This document shows, piece after piece, positions 1 through 8,033 of a stretch of DNA of 15,489 nucleotides. The position numbers and the translations under genes are program-made. This stretch comes from Clostridium sp. CAG:914 (GTDB lineage Bacteria > Bacillota_I > Bacilli_A > RF39 > UBA660). A model generated the notes under the pieces. The model searched no databases, was not told the DNA's origin, and was given only the letters and a program-made list of their open reading frames with translations. Every line of letters begins with the position of its first letter. Position 1 is the first letter of the stretch. The DNA lies in assembly GCA_000437895.1 (NCBI GenBank), contig FR902158.1:1-15489 (forward strand). Direction: 5' to 3'.

Positions 1-72
1 TATTTCGTGTAGATTTTCTTCAAATCACTTCTAGTCTCTTTTTTTTAATTACTATTTATAAAATTAATTATT

Positions 73-83
73 TATAATATAAT
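73..83 (+). promoter_or_regulatory. Overlapping -10 boxes just upstream of the PAP2 gene
   Basis: Two overlapping perfect TATAAT hexamers lie at 73-78 and 78-83, only 7 to 12 bases before the ATG at 90. Transcription from either would start at about 85-90, giving a leaderless or nearly leaderless mRNA. No Shine-Dalgarno sequence precedes the ATG, which fits. No clear -35 is visible, and in DNA this AT-rich TATAAT can arise by chance. Confidence 0.4.
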
Positions 84-89
84 ATAGAT

Positions 90-698
90 ATGAGCAAGAA
101 AAAAGAAATAATTAAATGGTTGATATTTAGTTTTATATTATTGGGACTAGGTATATTAATAATTAAAGTTTTAAAAGAAGATTATATTTGGATGGATACT
201 TTGCAAGATAAAATGGTAAGAAATAATACTTTAACTAGTATTATGAAATTTATTACTAGTTTTGGTAGTGCTTATTTTTTGATAATAGTAGCTGGAGTTT
301 CTATGTTAATATTTAAGAAAAAGAATATGGGAAATTATATTGCTTTAAATTTAGCTATAATATATCTACTTAATGTTATTATTAAAAATATAATTAAGAG
401 GGCTAGACCTTTAGGATATGGTTTGTTATATGAAAATGGATATAGTTTTCCATCTGGTCATTCGATGGTTAGTGTGGCTTTTTATGGTTTTATTTTATAT
501 TTAGTTATTAAAAATGTTAAGAATAAATATTTTAAATATATAGCATCTCTAGTAATTATACTTTTAATGGTATTAATTCCTATTAGTAGAGTTTATTTGG
601 GAGTACATTATCCTAGTGATGTTATTGGTGGTGCTTTGTTTAGTTTGGGTTATCTTTTGTTATTTGTTACGTTATATAATAAATTTTGTAAAGAATAG
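90..698 (+). CDS. PAP2-family membrane phosphatase
   Basis: This 202-residue protein belongs to the PAP2 (type 2 phosphatidic acid phosphatase) superfamily, integral membrane enzymes that remove phosphate from lipid substrates such as undecaprenyl pyrophosphate or phosphatidic acid. All three signature motifs are intact: K99-x6-R106-P107, P121-S-G-H124, and S166-R167 followed by H173 and S176-D177. H124 and H173 are the expected catalytic histidines. About five or six hydrophobic segments span the protein, starting at residues 10-26, and the motif loops fall between them. The ATG at 90 has no ribosome binding site and lies directly behind -10-like boxes, so translation may be leaderless. The exact substrate cannot be read from the sequence; undecaprenyl pyrophosphate recycling is an inference from family and the cell-wall neighbours. 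Confidence 0.9.
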   Translation: MSKKKEIIKWLIFSFILLGLGILIIKVLKEDYIWMDTLQDKMVRNNTLTSIMKFITSFGSAYFLIIVAGVSMLIFKKKNMGNYIALNLAIIYLLNVIIKNIIKRARPLGYGLLYENGYSFPSGHSMVSVAFYGFILYLVIKNVKNKYFKYIASLVIILLMVLIPISRVYLGVHYPSDVIGGALFSLGYLLLFVTLYNKFCKE

Positions 699-706
699 AA
701 ATATTA

Positions 707-735
707 TTGACTTAATAAAAGATATATAGTAATTT
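707..735 (+). promoter_or_regulatory. Possible promoter of the rpiB-led operon
   Basis: TTGACT at 707-712 is followed after 17 bases by TAATTT at 730-735, and then by the rpiB ribosome binding site (TGGAGG, 741-746). The -10 is weak. The 52-base gap after the phosphatase gene makes a new promoter here plausible but unproven. Confidence 0.35.
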
Positions 736-750
736 TTAAATGGAGGTATT

Positions 751-1191
751 ATGAAGATAGGGATAACTAATGATCATAGAGGTGTAAAAAAGAAACAATT
801 ATTGACAAATTTTTTAACTGATTTAGGGTATACTATAAATAATTATGGAACCGATACAGAAGATTCTGTTGATTTCCCAGACTATGCTTATAAATTAGGG
901 AGAGCTATTCAAAATAATGAAGTTGATTTAGGTATAGCTATATGTGGTACAGGAATAGGTATGAGTATAGTTTTAAATAAAATGAAGGGTGTCTATTGTG
1001 CAAAGGTAGCAAATGTTAGTGAAGCAATACTTTCTAAGAGTCATAATGATGCTAATGTTATTGCTATTTCAGAAGAGATGGATGATTTTACTACTAAAGA
1101 AGTTATTGTTAAGTTTATTGAAACACCTTTTTCAAATGTGGATAGATATGTTCTTAGAAATGAAAAAATTAAGGATATAGAGGATGCTTAG
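751..1191 (+). CDS. rpiB: Ribose-5-phosphate isomerase B (RpiB/LacAB family)
   Basis: This 146-residue protein has the usual length of RpiB, the cytoplasmic aldose-ketose isomerase that interconverts ribose 5-phosphate and ribulose 5-phosphate in the pentose phosphate pathway. Family motifs are clear: the N-terminal strand ending in NDHRG (normally S/CDHAG, phosphate binding), DFPDYA near residue 50, the catalytic-loop motif CGTGIGMS with C65 as the expected catalytic base, and SHNDANVIA at about residue 100. The start is an ATG with a good GGAGG seven bases upstream. The stop overlaps the next gene by eight bases, indicating an operon. LacA/LacB and allose-specific isomerases share this fold; the absence of sugar-catabolic neighbours favours RpiB. 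Confidence 0.92.
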   Translation: MKIGITNDHRGVKKKQLLTNFLTDLGYTINNYGTDTEDSVDFPDYAYKLGRAIQNNEVDLGIAICGTGIGMSIVLNKMKGVYCAKVANVSEAILSKSHNDANVIAISEEMDDFTTKEVIVKFIETPFSNVDRYVLRNEKIKDIEDA

Positions 1192-1372
1192 ATTTTTACT
1201 CTATATAATTATTTTACCTTTAGTGATATGGGCTGTTGATGGAATTAATATTAATTCTATATTTAAAAGAAATAGAATATATCAGGCAAGGGTAATATAT
1301 ATAATTATAATTTTTGCTTTGACATACCTAACAGTTAATTTTATGTATGATTTCATAGGAAGTTTAAGTTAA
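1184..1372 (+). CDS. Small DUF1146 (YwzB-like) membrane protein
   Basis: This 62-residue protein has two hydrophobic segments (about residues 3-18 and 36-58) joined by a basic stretch containing an FKRNR...QARVIYI motif. That is the layout of the DUF1146/YwzB family, which has no established function. In Bacillus and its relatives the family sits beside spoIID and cell-wall genes, and the same neighbourhood is seen here. The ATG overlaps the end of rpiB by eight bases, so the two are probably translationally coupled. Family assignment rests on motif and synteny recognition. Confidence 0.8.
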   Translation: MLRFLLYIIILPLVIWAVDGININSIFKRNRIYQARVIYIIIIFALTYLTVNFMYDFIGSLS

Positions 1373-1385
1373 GAAAAGAGGTATT

Positions 1386-2309
1386 ATGAAAAAAATCATA
1401 ATAATAATCATTTTGTTAATTTTTATTCCTTTTTTTATTGCTACTTTGTATAATAAAAATTATAGAGAAATTAAGTTAGAATATATAAGTAATATTAATA
1501 TACGGGTATTAAGAAATAAAACAGGGGAAATTGAAGTTATGCCTATTGATGTTTATCTTGTTGGGGTATTAGCGGGGGAAATGCCTATATACTTTGATAT
1601 GGAAGCTTTAAAAGCTCAGGCTGTTGCTTCTCGTAGTTATGCTTTAAAGAGAATTGGTTATAATAAAGATAAAGATTATGATGTGGAAGATTCAATTATG
1701 AATCAAGTTTATTTAGATAATGAATACTTAAAAGAGGCTTGGAAAGATAAATATATTAAAAATATAAATAAAATTAGAAAGGCTGTTAACTCTACATTAG
1801 ATGAATATTTATATTATGAAGATACTTTAGTGGATGCTATGTTTTTTTCAACAAGTAATGGTTATACGGAAGATCCTGAAAATATTTTTGGTTTTTCTGC
1901 ACCTTATTTAAAGAGTGTAGCTAGTCCTTGGGATGAAGGTGTGTCGGAAGCATTTATGACTAGTAAAATAATGAGTTTAAGAGATTTTTATAATTTACTT
2001 GGATTAGAATATAATAAAAATTTAAATATTGAAATATTAAAAAGAAGTAGTTCAAATAGAATACTTCTTTTAAAAATTAACGGAAAAGAATTTAGTGGGA
2101 ATATTGTAAAACAAAAATTATCTTTAAGATCTAATGATTTTGAAATAACTCTACTTGGTAATGATATAAGTATTACTAGTAAAGGATATGGTCATGGTGT
2201 TGGAATGAGTCAATATGGGGCTTTAGGTATGGCAAAAGAGGGTTATAAATATGATGAAATACTTAAATACTATTATAATGGTTCTTATATAAAAAAAATA
2301 AAATTATAG
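1386..2309 (+). CDS. spoIID: Stage II sporulation protein D, septal peptidoglycan hydrolase
   Basis: SpoIID is a membrane-anchored lytic transglycosylase that, with SpoIIP and SpoIIM, digests septal peptidoglycan during forespore engulfment. The 307-residue product has one N-terminal hydrophobic anchor (about residues 2-20) and the SpoIID/LytB domain. Visible hallmarks are the LAGEMP motif with the expected catalytic E65, the following ALKAQAVASRSYAL helix, a TSNGYTEDP segment in the middle, and the C-terminal GYGHGVGMSQYGA motif. It starts at an ATG behind AAAAGAGG, 13 bases after the small membrane gene, and is slightly shorter than Bacillus SpoIID. Nothing key appears to be missing. Confidence 0.95.
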   Translation: MKKIIIIIILLIFIPFFIATLYNKNYREIKLEYISNINIRVLRNKTGEIEVMPIDVYLVGVLAGEMPIYFDMEALKAQAVASRSYALKRIGYNKDKDYDVEDSIMNQVYLDNEYLKEAWKDKYIKNINKIRKAVNSTLDEYLYYEDTLVDAMFFSTSNGYTEDPENIFGFSAPYLKSVASPWDEGVSEAFMTSKIMSLRDFYNLLGLEYNKNLNIEILKRSSSNRILLLKINGKEFSGNIVKQKLSLRSNDFEITLLGNDISITSKGYGHGVGMSQYGALGMAKEGYKYDEILKYYYNGSYIKKIKL

Positions 2310-2353
2310 TATATTTTTTGTTGTTTGGTTAAAACTTATATTAGGTGATTGAA

Positions 2354-2998
2354 ATGAAAGGGAGAAAAATTAAATCTTTTGTAGTACCAGTAGCATATAC
2401 TTTGGCTATTTGTGTTTTTGTATTTAGTATTTATTTATTAGAGGGAATAGTTAATAATAAAATGTTTGCAAACGATGAAGATAGTAATATTCAGTATGTT
2501 GATAGTGAAATTGTTAATGTTAATGAATATATTCCTGTAGTTAGTGAGGATAAGAATATTATCAGACCATATAAGGGAGATAATATTAGTATAAGTAAAA
2601 AATATTATGATTATGATAAAGAAGAGGAAGATCAGAAGGATGCTATAATATTTTATGAAGGTATATATATGCAAAATTCTGGAGTTGATTATACTAAGAG
2701 TGAAGAGTTTGATGTTGTTGCGGTATTAGATGGTACAGTAATTAGTGTTGTAGATAATGAAATAATGGGTAAAACTATTGAAATAAGACATAGTAATGAT
2801 ATAATAAGTATTTATCAGAGTTTAAATGATGTTAAAGTTAAAGTAGATGATATTGTATTAAAGGGACAGATTATTGCTAAGAGTGGTGTATGTAACTTGT
2901 ATAATAAAGATTATAATTTACATTTTGAATTATATCATAATGGTGCTACTGTTAATCCAGAAGATTATTATGATAAAGATATTAGTGAATTACAGTAA
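2354..2998 (+). CDS. spoIIQ: SpoIIQ-like membrane-anchored M23 protein, zinc ligands lost
   Basis: SpoIIQ is made in the forespore. It binds mother-cell SpoIIIAH across the intermembrane space to build the feeding-tube complex and drive engulfment. I place the start at the ATG at 2354, because the GTG nine bases upstream overlaps the AGGTGA ribosome binding site. The 214-residue product has one transmembrane segment (about residues 9-29), an acidic linker, and a LytM/M23 domain from about residue 100 to the end. The fold motifs remain (SGVDY, IYQSL, LHFEL), but positions that bind zinc in active M23 peptidases are changed: N108 replaces the first His, S156 the mid-domain His, and N188 the first residue of HxH. 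It is therefore probably a structural partner and not an enzyme, as in Bacillus SpoIIQ. Its position between spoIID and spoIIID supports the call. Confidence 0.87.
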   Translation: MKGRKIKSFVVPVAYTLAICVFVFSIYLLEGIVNNKMFANDEDSNIQYVDSEIVNVNEYIPVVSEDKNIIRPYKGDNISISKKYYDYDKEEEDQKDAIIFYEGIYMQNSGVDYTKSEEFDVVAVLDGTVISVVDNEIMGKTIEIRHSNDIISIYQSLNDVKVKVDDIVLKGQIIAKSGVCNLYNKDYNLHFELYHNGATVNPEDYYDKDISELQ

Positions 2999-3028
2999 TA
3001 TAATGTTTTTTTATAAATATATTATATT

Positions 3029-3292
3029 ATGACAAAAGAAATAATTAAAAGGGTTATTGATGAAGCTGACTATATGATATTGACTAATAAGACAATAAGA
3101 GAAGTTGCTAAAAAGTTTTATGTTAGTAAATCTACTGTTCATAAAGATTTACAAGAAAGATTATTATTGATAGACATTAAAAGATATAATAATGTAAAGG
3201 AAATATTAAAAAATCATATAGAAATAAGGCATATTAATGGAGGAGAGAAAACTAAACAAATATTTTTAGAAAAAAGGAGACTAAATGTATAA
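3029..3292 (+). CDS. spoIIID: Sporulation transcription regulator SpoIIID
   Basis: SpoIIID is a small DNA-binding protein that switches sigma-E-dependent genes on or off in the mother cell. The 87-residue product has the expected length and the family helix-turn-helix at about residues 22-45, with the hallmark VSKSTVHKDL and ERL, followed by the VKEIL...IRHINGGE.TK tail. It lies directly upstream of mbl, as in Bacillus. No ribosome binding site precedes the ATG. Upstream sequence instead offers TATAAA at 3012-3017 or TATATT at 3024-3029, so the mRNA may have almost no leader. Confidence 0.95.
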   Translation: MTKEIIKRVIDEADYMILTNKTIREVAKKFYVSKSTVHKDLQERLLLIDIKRYNNVKEILKNHIEIRHINGGEKTKQIFLEKRRLNV

Positions 3293-3340
3293 AAATATCC
3301 TAGTTTATGGTAAAATATATGTGGAAAAGGTGATATTATG

Positions 3341-4330
3341 ATGTTTAATAAAGATATTGGAATAGATTTAGGAACTGCCAATGTACTAATATATATTAAG
3401 GGTGAAGGTATAGTATTAAATGAACCTAGTGTTGTGGCTATAGATTCTGATACCAAGAAACCTTTAGCTGTTGGTAGTGAAGCTAGAGAAATGCTAGGGA
3501 GGACTCCTGGTAGAGTTAAAGCAATTAAACCTATGAAAGATGGTGTTATTGCTGATTTTGAGACGACAGAACTTATGCTAAATTATTTTATAAAAAAAGT
3601 AAATGGAAGAAGTTTTTTCTCTAGACCTAGAATACTTATATGTTGTCCTTCAAATATAACTCAAGTAGAAAAGAATGCTATAAAGGAGGCTGCTGAAAGG
3701 ACTGGAGCTAGAAGAGTTTTTCTTGAAGAGGAACCTAAGGTTGCTGCTATAGGAGCAGGTATGGATATATCAAAACCTTCTGGTAATATGGTTATAGATA
3801 TTGGTGGTGGAACAACAGATATTGCTATATTGTCTTTAGGTGGGATTGTAGAGAGCAGGTCCATAAGAATAGCTGGTAATGCTTTTGATAATGATATTAT
3901 AAAATATATTAAGGATAAATATAAATTGTTGGTAGGAGAGAGAACTGCTGAAGATATAAAAATAAGTATTGGTACTGTTTTTCCAGGTAATAAAGATGAA
4001 AAAATGGAGGTAAGGGGTAGAGATTTGGTAACAGGTCTACCTCATACGATAACTTTATCTTCTGATGAAGTAGAAGAAGCTTTAAGAGAAAGCGTATATT
4101 CTATCATACATGCTGCTAAAGGTATATTAGAACAGACTCCACCAGAATTATCTGCAGATATAATTGATAGAGGTATAGTTTTAACTGGCGGTGGTTCGTT
4201 AGTTGATGGATTTAATCAGATTTTAGCTCAAGAGCTAAAAGTGCCTGTTTTTACAGCTGAAAGCCCATTAACTTGTGTTGCTGAAGGAACAGGAATACTT
4301 TTAGATAATATACATAAAATAGACAGATAG
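3341..4330 (+). CDS. mbl: Rod-shape-determining actin homologue Mbl (MreB family)
   Basis: MreB/Mbl proteins form membrane-associated filaments that direct lateral-wall peptidoglycan synthesis and so cell shape. I prefer the ATG at 3341 (329 residues) to the adjacent one at 3338, because it gives better spacing from AAAGGTGA at 3327-3333 and the usual MF..DIGIDLGTANVL start. The actin-fold nucleotide motifs are intact: the phosphate-1 loop IDLGTANVLIY, phosphate-2 DIGGGTTDIA near residue 158, and the adenosine motif LTGGGS near residue 284. Long identical blocks such as LEEEPKVAAIGAGM and GERTAEDIKI, together with the spoIIID neighbour, favour Mbl over MreB. The stop codon lies inside the loop of a terminator hairpin. 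Confidence 0.95.
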   Translation: MFNKDIGIDLGTANVLIYIKGEGIVLNEPSVVAIDSDTKKPLAVGSEAREMLGRTPGRVKAIKPMKDGVIADFETTELMLNYFIKKVNGRSFFSRPRILICCPSNITQVEKNAIKEAAERTGARRVFLEEEPKVAAIGAGMDISKPSGNMVIDIGGGTTDIAILSLGGIVESRSIRIAGNAFDNDIIKYIKDKYKLLVGERTAEDIKISIGTVFPGNKDEKMEVRGRDLVTGLPHTITLSSDEVEEALRESVYSIIHAAKGILEQTPPELSADIIDRGIVLTGGGSLVDGFNQILAQELKVPVFTAESPLTCVAEGTGILLDNIHKIDR

Positions 4331-4345
4331 GAAACTGTCTTTTTT
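4321..4345 (+). terminator. Intrinsic terminator overlapping the mbl stop codon
   Basis: AGACAG (4321-4326) pairs with CTGTCT (4335-4340) and is followed by five T residues. The mbl stop (4328-4330) sits in the eight-base loop, so translation reaches into the hairpin and the terminator is very compact. Confidence 0.8.
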
Positions 4346-4386
4346 AGTTGTGTTTCTTATTTATGTTAATTTATTAATTATTTAGT

Positions 4387-5379
4387 GTGAACTTTAAAGA
4401 TATTATAATTATAAGCGTCTTTTTGTTATATATTTATACTAAGTATGGTATGAAAATAGGCAAAGATCAAAAAGGTTTTATTTTGATTAATTATTAGATA
4501 ATTGCAATAGTCTTTTCAATAACTTTATATTATTCGCTTAGTAATGTAAATAATAATATAAACATTGATGATTATATATATGATAATAATATGGAAAAGA
4601 GAATAAAATTTACAAACACGGTAACTTTTAATGCTTACATTACTCTAGAAACTATGGGTGATATGATAAATAAAAATCTGAAAATTGACAACATTGTTAA
4701 CGTTGACCCATTTATAAAATTTGGAAATATTTCCCAATAATATGTTAGAAAGAGTGGACAATACTATTAAAAGTCAGTGATATTGCTAGTGGTGTTAATT
4801 ATATTAACTTTACACCATCAGATAAACGGTAACTATTGGAAAAAATGGTATTAGTGATATAGCCTATAAAAACGATGTAAAAGGTAATTTTAAATTAATT
4901 GTTAGTACCTATACATATAATGGAGAAGTTGTTATTACAATAGTTAAAAATTCAGTATATAATAATGTTGTTAATAAAATAAAAAATGGTAATAACAAAA
5001 CAATACTTAAGTCTGGATTCAAGTTTGATAATACTGCACTAACTTGTAGTATTAGTGTAACTACTTATCACAAAGTGCAAAATTAACTTTATACGAAAAT
5101 AGTGCTAATGGCTTACATGCTAAACCATATTTATTGAGTAGTAGTACTTTGTTTTTTGGTATGACACAAACAAAAACAGTTACTCAAAACGGAACGTATT
5201 ATGAATATGTTAAAGATATAACCGGAAACGGTAAAAGTTATGCTGTTAAAATTAGCAATATTGAAAGTGGCGGAGGCACTGATGGATCTATAGGATTTGT
5301 GGTTAATGTAGTAGTGATAAAGATTGTCGTGGTAGATAACTGTAAAGATAGTCAGAATATTATCAATGTTGCGTTTTAA
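4387..5379 (+). pseudogene. Decayed gene for a membrane-anchored or exported protein
   Basis: Protein-like sequence continues across several frames. It opens at a GTG at 4387, reaches an in-frame TAG at 4495-4497, and continues in the same frame to a TAA at 4738-4740. A second frame carries KVSDIASGVNYINFTPSD (4770-4824). A third frame (4826-5086) carries about 86 codons including STYTYNGEVVIT. A fourth (about 5068-5379) contains LTLYENSANGLHAKPYLL and ends at a TAA. Read together, the pieces make an ancestral protein of roughly 320 residues with one or two N-terminal hydrophobic segments and a long polar Asn/Thr/Ser-rich body, as in surface or secreted proteins. The N-terminal KDQKGFILI followed by a hydrophobic stretch vaguely recalls a prepilin, but I do not claim that. 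I do not recognise the family. At least one nonsense change and three frame changes mean no intact product. Confidence 0.65.
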
Positions 5380-5654
5380 GACTTAGTGATACATTTCTTA
5401 TAAATTAATTTTTACATTTATTTATTAATTTTCAACTTATTAACGATTTAAACCCTAATTGATGTGACTAATAATTTATAGACACATAAATAAAAAAGTT
5501 ATAACTATAATTTTAAATGTGATGGTAGATAAATATATAAAAGTAACACTTGAATTAATTTTTATAACTTTTTATAAAGGTTATTGATTTTTATTTTTTT
5601 ATATTTTATAGTTGATATAGATAATATATTGTGTTTATTTTTAGGAGGTTCTTT
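5380..5654. other. AT-rich spacer with a 12-bp inverted repeat
   Basis: I see no gene here. The notable element is a perfect inverted repeat, AAAAAGTTATAA at 5493-5504 and its complement at 5562-5573, separated by 57 bases. TTAGGAGG at 5642-5649 is the ribosome binding site of the next gene. Several weak promoter-like hexamers are present, none convincing. Confidence 0.5.
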
Positions 5655-7805
5655 ATGACAAACAATGAAAAAGCAACAGGAATAAATATTGATTTAATAT
5701 TAGAAGGAGAAGAAGTAACAAATTCTGAATTAACTGAAGTTACAGAGGATAATTTAAAAGATTTAGCAGATCAATTGCAATTTGATACATTAGCACAAGA
5801 ATGTATAGTTGAAGATCTTTGTAAATCATATAATATAACTCGTGATGATTTATTTATACTTATACATGAACTTAAAAAAAGAGGGAATAATATAGTTACA
5901 ATGAATACTACTGCTACTTTAATAGGCTCAGAGGAAGAAAAAAACACCGTAACACTTATACGTAATTTTGGCCATGAACAATTAATAAATGATTTATCTT
6001 ACGAAATTGTAGATAACGCTGATGAAATTAAATGCATGCTTATTTCGGATCTTAGATTTGGAAGTATATATCAACAAACAAGTATATTAAATGATATGTA
6101 TGTGAAAGCTAAATCTATGGGAGTAAAGTATGTATTTTTATGTGGTGATATTGTCGAAGGTATATATAAAGGTGCTAAAAGTATATTTAATTCAACTTTG
6201 CATAAAGATGGTTATGAAGATCAAGCCACTTACGTTGCTGCCTGTTTTCCAAGAGTTGATGGAATTAAAACATATTTTATTACTGGGGAACATGATTTAT
6301 CTTTTTTAAAAACTAGGGATAAAATTGATATTGGAAAAATTATTTCATCAAAAAGAGAAGACATGGTATACTTAGGTCCAAGACGTAAAAAAGTATCATT
6401 TGCAAATGATTCTACGAATGCAAATATTTCAATATATCTTCAACATTCAACCGGCAATGTTCCATATACTATTAGTTATAAGCCGCAACAAAAGATAGCC
6501 GCTCTTAGAAATGAAGATAAAACAAATATATTAGTAACTAGTCATTTTGCTGCTTGTGATTCTTTTTTAAGACGTGGAGTTCGTTCTTATCAAGTACCTA
6601 CAGTAGTTGCTACTACTGATGAAATGAAAGAGGCTAATACTCCAGTATATAATACTATAGGTAGTTGGATTGTTACGCTTATTAAAGACAAAAAAGGGCA
6701 TTTAAAAAGCACTTCTCAAATGTATATACCATATTATCAAACTATAAAAGATGATTACAAAACTTTTAAAACTCTTTATTTAACTGATTCAACATCAATA
6801 TATTTAAATCAACCTGCAGCGAAAGATGAAAAAGATAAGATTTATTCTAGTATAAAAAATGGTGAAAGTTTAATTAGTGTTTGTGATAGATTAAACATTT
6901 CAGTTTTAAAATTTGGTGGTCTTTTAGAAGAATTTAAACTTAAAGGTTATGATATAGATATAATAGATAAAAGTGGTGTTCAGATAATAATTAAAAAGAA
7001 TAAAAATAAAGTTGGTAAAATAATAAAACCTCAAAAAAACGAGCTTACTAGAATTAGCCAAATTTGGATATCAGATACTCATTTTTGTAATGAGGCGCAA
7101 CAATTAAATTTAGTAAATCAAATATATAACGAAGCAAGAAATAGGGGGATTAATACAGTATTACATTTTGGTGATGTATTAGATGGGGATTATCATAATA
7201 GACCAGAACACCAATATGCTCTATTTAGATTAGGTTCATCTAGACAACTAGAATATTTAGTAAATTATTATCCTAAAGTTGAGGGAATTGATACTTATTT
7301 TATAACTGGTACTCATGATCAAACACATGCTAAAAATGGAGGATTATTTATAGGTCCTGCTATTGAAAGACTTAGACCGGATATGCATTTTATAGGAGAT
7401 GATAGAGGTGTTTTTAATCCCAAAGAATCACCTAAAACAGTAGAAGAAATGTACCATCCAGGTGGAGGATGTTCATCTAGTCTTTCTTACAAAATGCAAA
7501 AATATATAGATAAAATGGAACCAGGATATAAGCCAAATATTTTAGGGGCAGGTCATTTTCATCAAAGCCATATGATGGCATATAGAAATATTATAGCTTT
7601 TTTAATACCATGCTTAACTTCTAAAACAAATTTTGCAGTAAGACAAGGTCTTGAAAATACTATGGGAGCATACTTTATTGATATGTATGTAAATTCGAAA
7701 GGTGAAATTGAAATGTTAGAATTTGAAGAAAAGAGATTTACACCAAAAGATTGTAAGAAAGATGATTATCTAAAAGCTAAACAATTAGTGTTGAAAATGA
7801 AATAA
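5655..7805 (+). CDS. Phage-type metallophosphoesterase with two tandem HTH + phosphoesterase modules
   Basis: The start is the ATG at 5655, eight bases after a strong TTAGGAGG; the upstream in-frame GTG at 5631 precedes that site. The 716-residue protein holds two calcineurin-like phosphoesterase domains, each preceded by a short helix-turn-helix-like segment (LCKSYNITRDDLFILIHEL near residue 60; VCDRLNISVLKFGGLLEEF near 415). Module 1 has D132-L-R, GD165 in GDIVEG, GEHD (212-214) and SH297F. Module 2 has D474-T-H476, GD507 in GDVLDG, GTHD (553-555) and GH634FH636. The usual GNHD Asn is changed in both copies (Glu, Thr), and module 1 also lost the first His (Arg134) and the terminal GHxH. Module 2 may thus be the active one. 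Single-module relatives are common in tailed phages and prophages. The substrate is unknown; nucleic acid or nucleotide phosphodiesters are a family-level guess. It appears to be a single-gene transcription unit. Confidence 0.8.
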   Translation: MTNNEKATGINIDLILEGEEVTNSELTEVTEDNLKDLADQLQFDTLAQECIVEDLCKSYNITRDDLFILIHELKKRGNNIVTMNTTATLIGSEEEKNTVTLIRNFGHEQLINDLSYEIVDNADEIKCMLISDLRFGSIYQQTSILNDMYVKAKSMGVKYVFLCGDIVEGIYKGAKSIFNSTLHKDGYEDQATYVAACFPRVDGIKTYFITGEHDLSFLKTRDKIDIGKIISSKREDMVYLGPRRKKVSFANDSTNANISIYLQHSTGNVPYTISYKPQQKIAALRNEDKTNILVTSHFAACDSFLRRGVRSYQVPTVVATTDEMKEANTPVYNTIGSWIVTLIKDKKGHLKSTSQMYIPYYQTIKDDYKTFKTLYLTDSTSIYLNQPAAKDEKDKIYSSIKNGESLISVCDRLNISVLKFGGLLEEFKLKGYDIDIIDKSGVQIIIKKNKNKVGKIIKPQKNELTRISQIWISDTHFCNEAQQLNLVNQIYNEARNRGINTVLHFGDVLDGDYHNRPEHQYALFRLGSSRQLEYLVNYYPKVEGIDTYFITGTHDQTHAKNGGLFIGPAIERLRPDMHFIGDDRGVFNPKESPKTVEEMYHPGGGCSSSLSYKMQKYIDKMEPGYKPNILGAGHFHQSHMMAYRNIIAFLIPCLTSKTNFAVRQGLENTMGAYFIDMYVNSKGEIEMLEFEEKRFTPKDCKKDDYLKAKQLVLKMK

Positions 7806-7841
7806 AGAGTGTGATAGAAAGCACTTGAGGTAATACATTTT

Positions 7842-7910
7842 AAGATATTCTTCTAGAATAATTAGAGTCATACTATGTTTATGAACCTCTAAGTTTCTAG
7901 AAGATTTCTT
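7842..7910. repeat. Long imperfect inverted repeat (hairpin)
   Basis: TTCTAGAATAATTAGAG (7851-7867) faces CTCTAAGTTTCTAGAA (7887-7902); 14 bases pair around a small internal loop. Outer AAGA (7842-7845) can pair with TCTT (7907-7910), and inner TCATA with TATGA. It may be a Rho-independent structure, a regulatory RNA or a mobile-element remnant. No T-run follows immediately. Confidence 0.55.
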
Positions 7911-8033
7911 TATGTCCAAGGAACAGTTTTTTTATAACTTGGTCGTTGTCTATCCTTGTAATATTACTTAAAAATGATAATTATATTTAACTATTTTTTT
8001 AGTTTTTCATAAATTATTATTAGGAGTGATATA

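Noticed and set aside
2438..2674. Minus-strand 78-codon frame antisense to the spoIIQ-like gene
   Set aside because: It is an Ile/Phe-rich shadow of a confidently identified gene.
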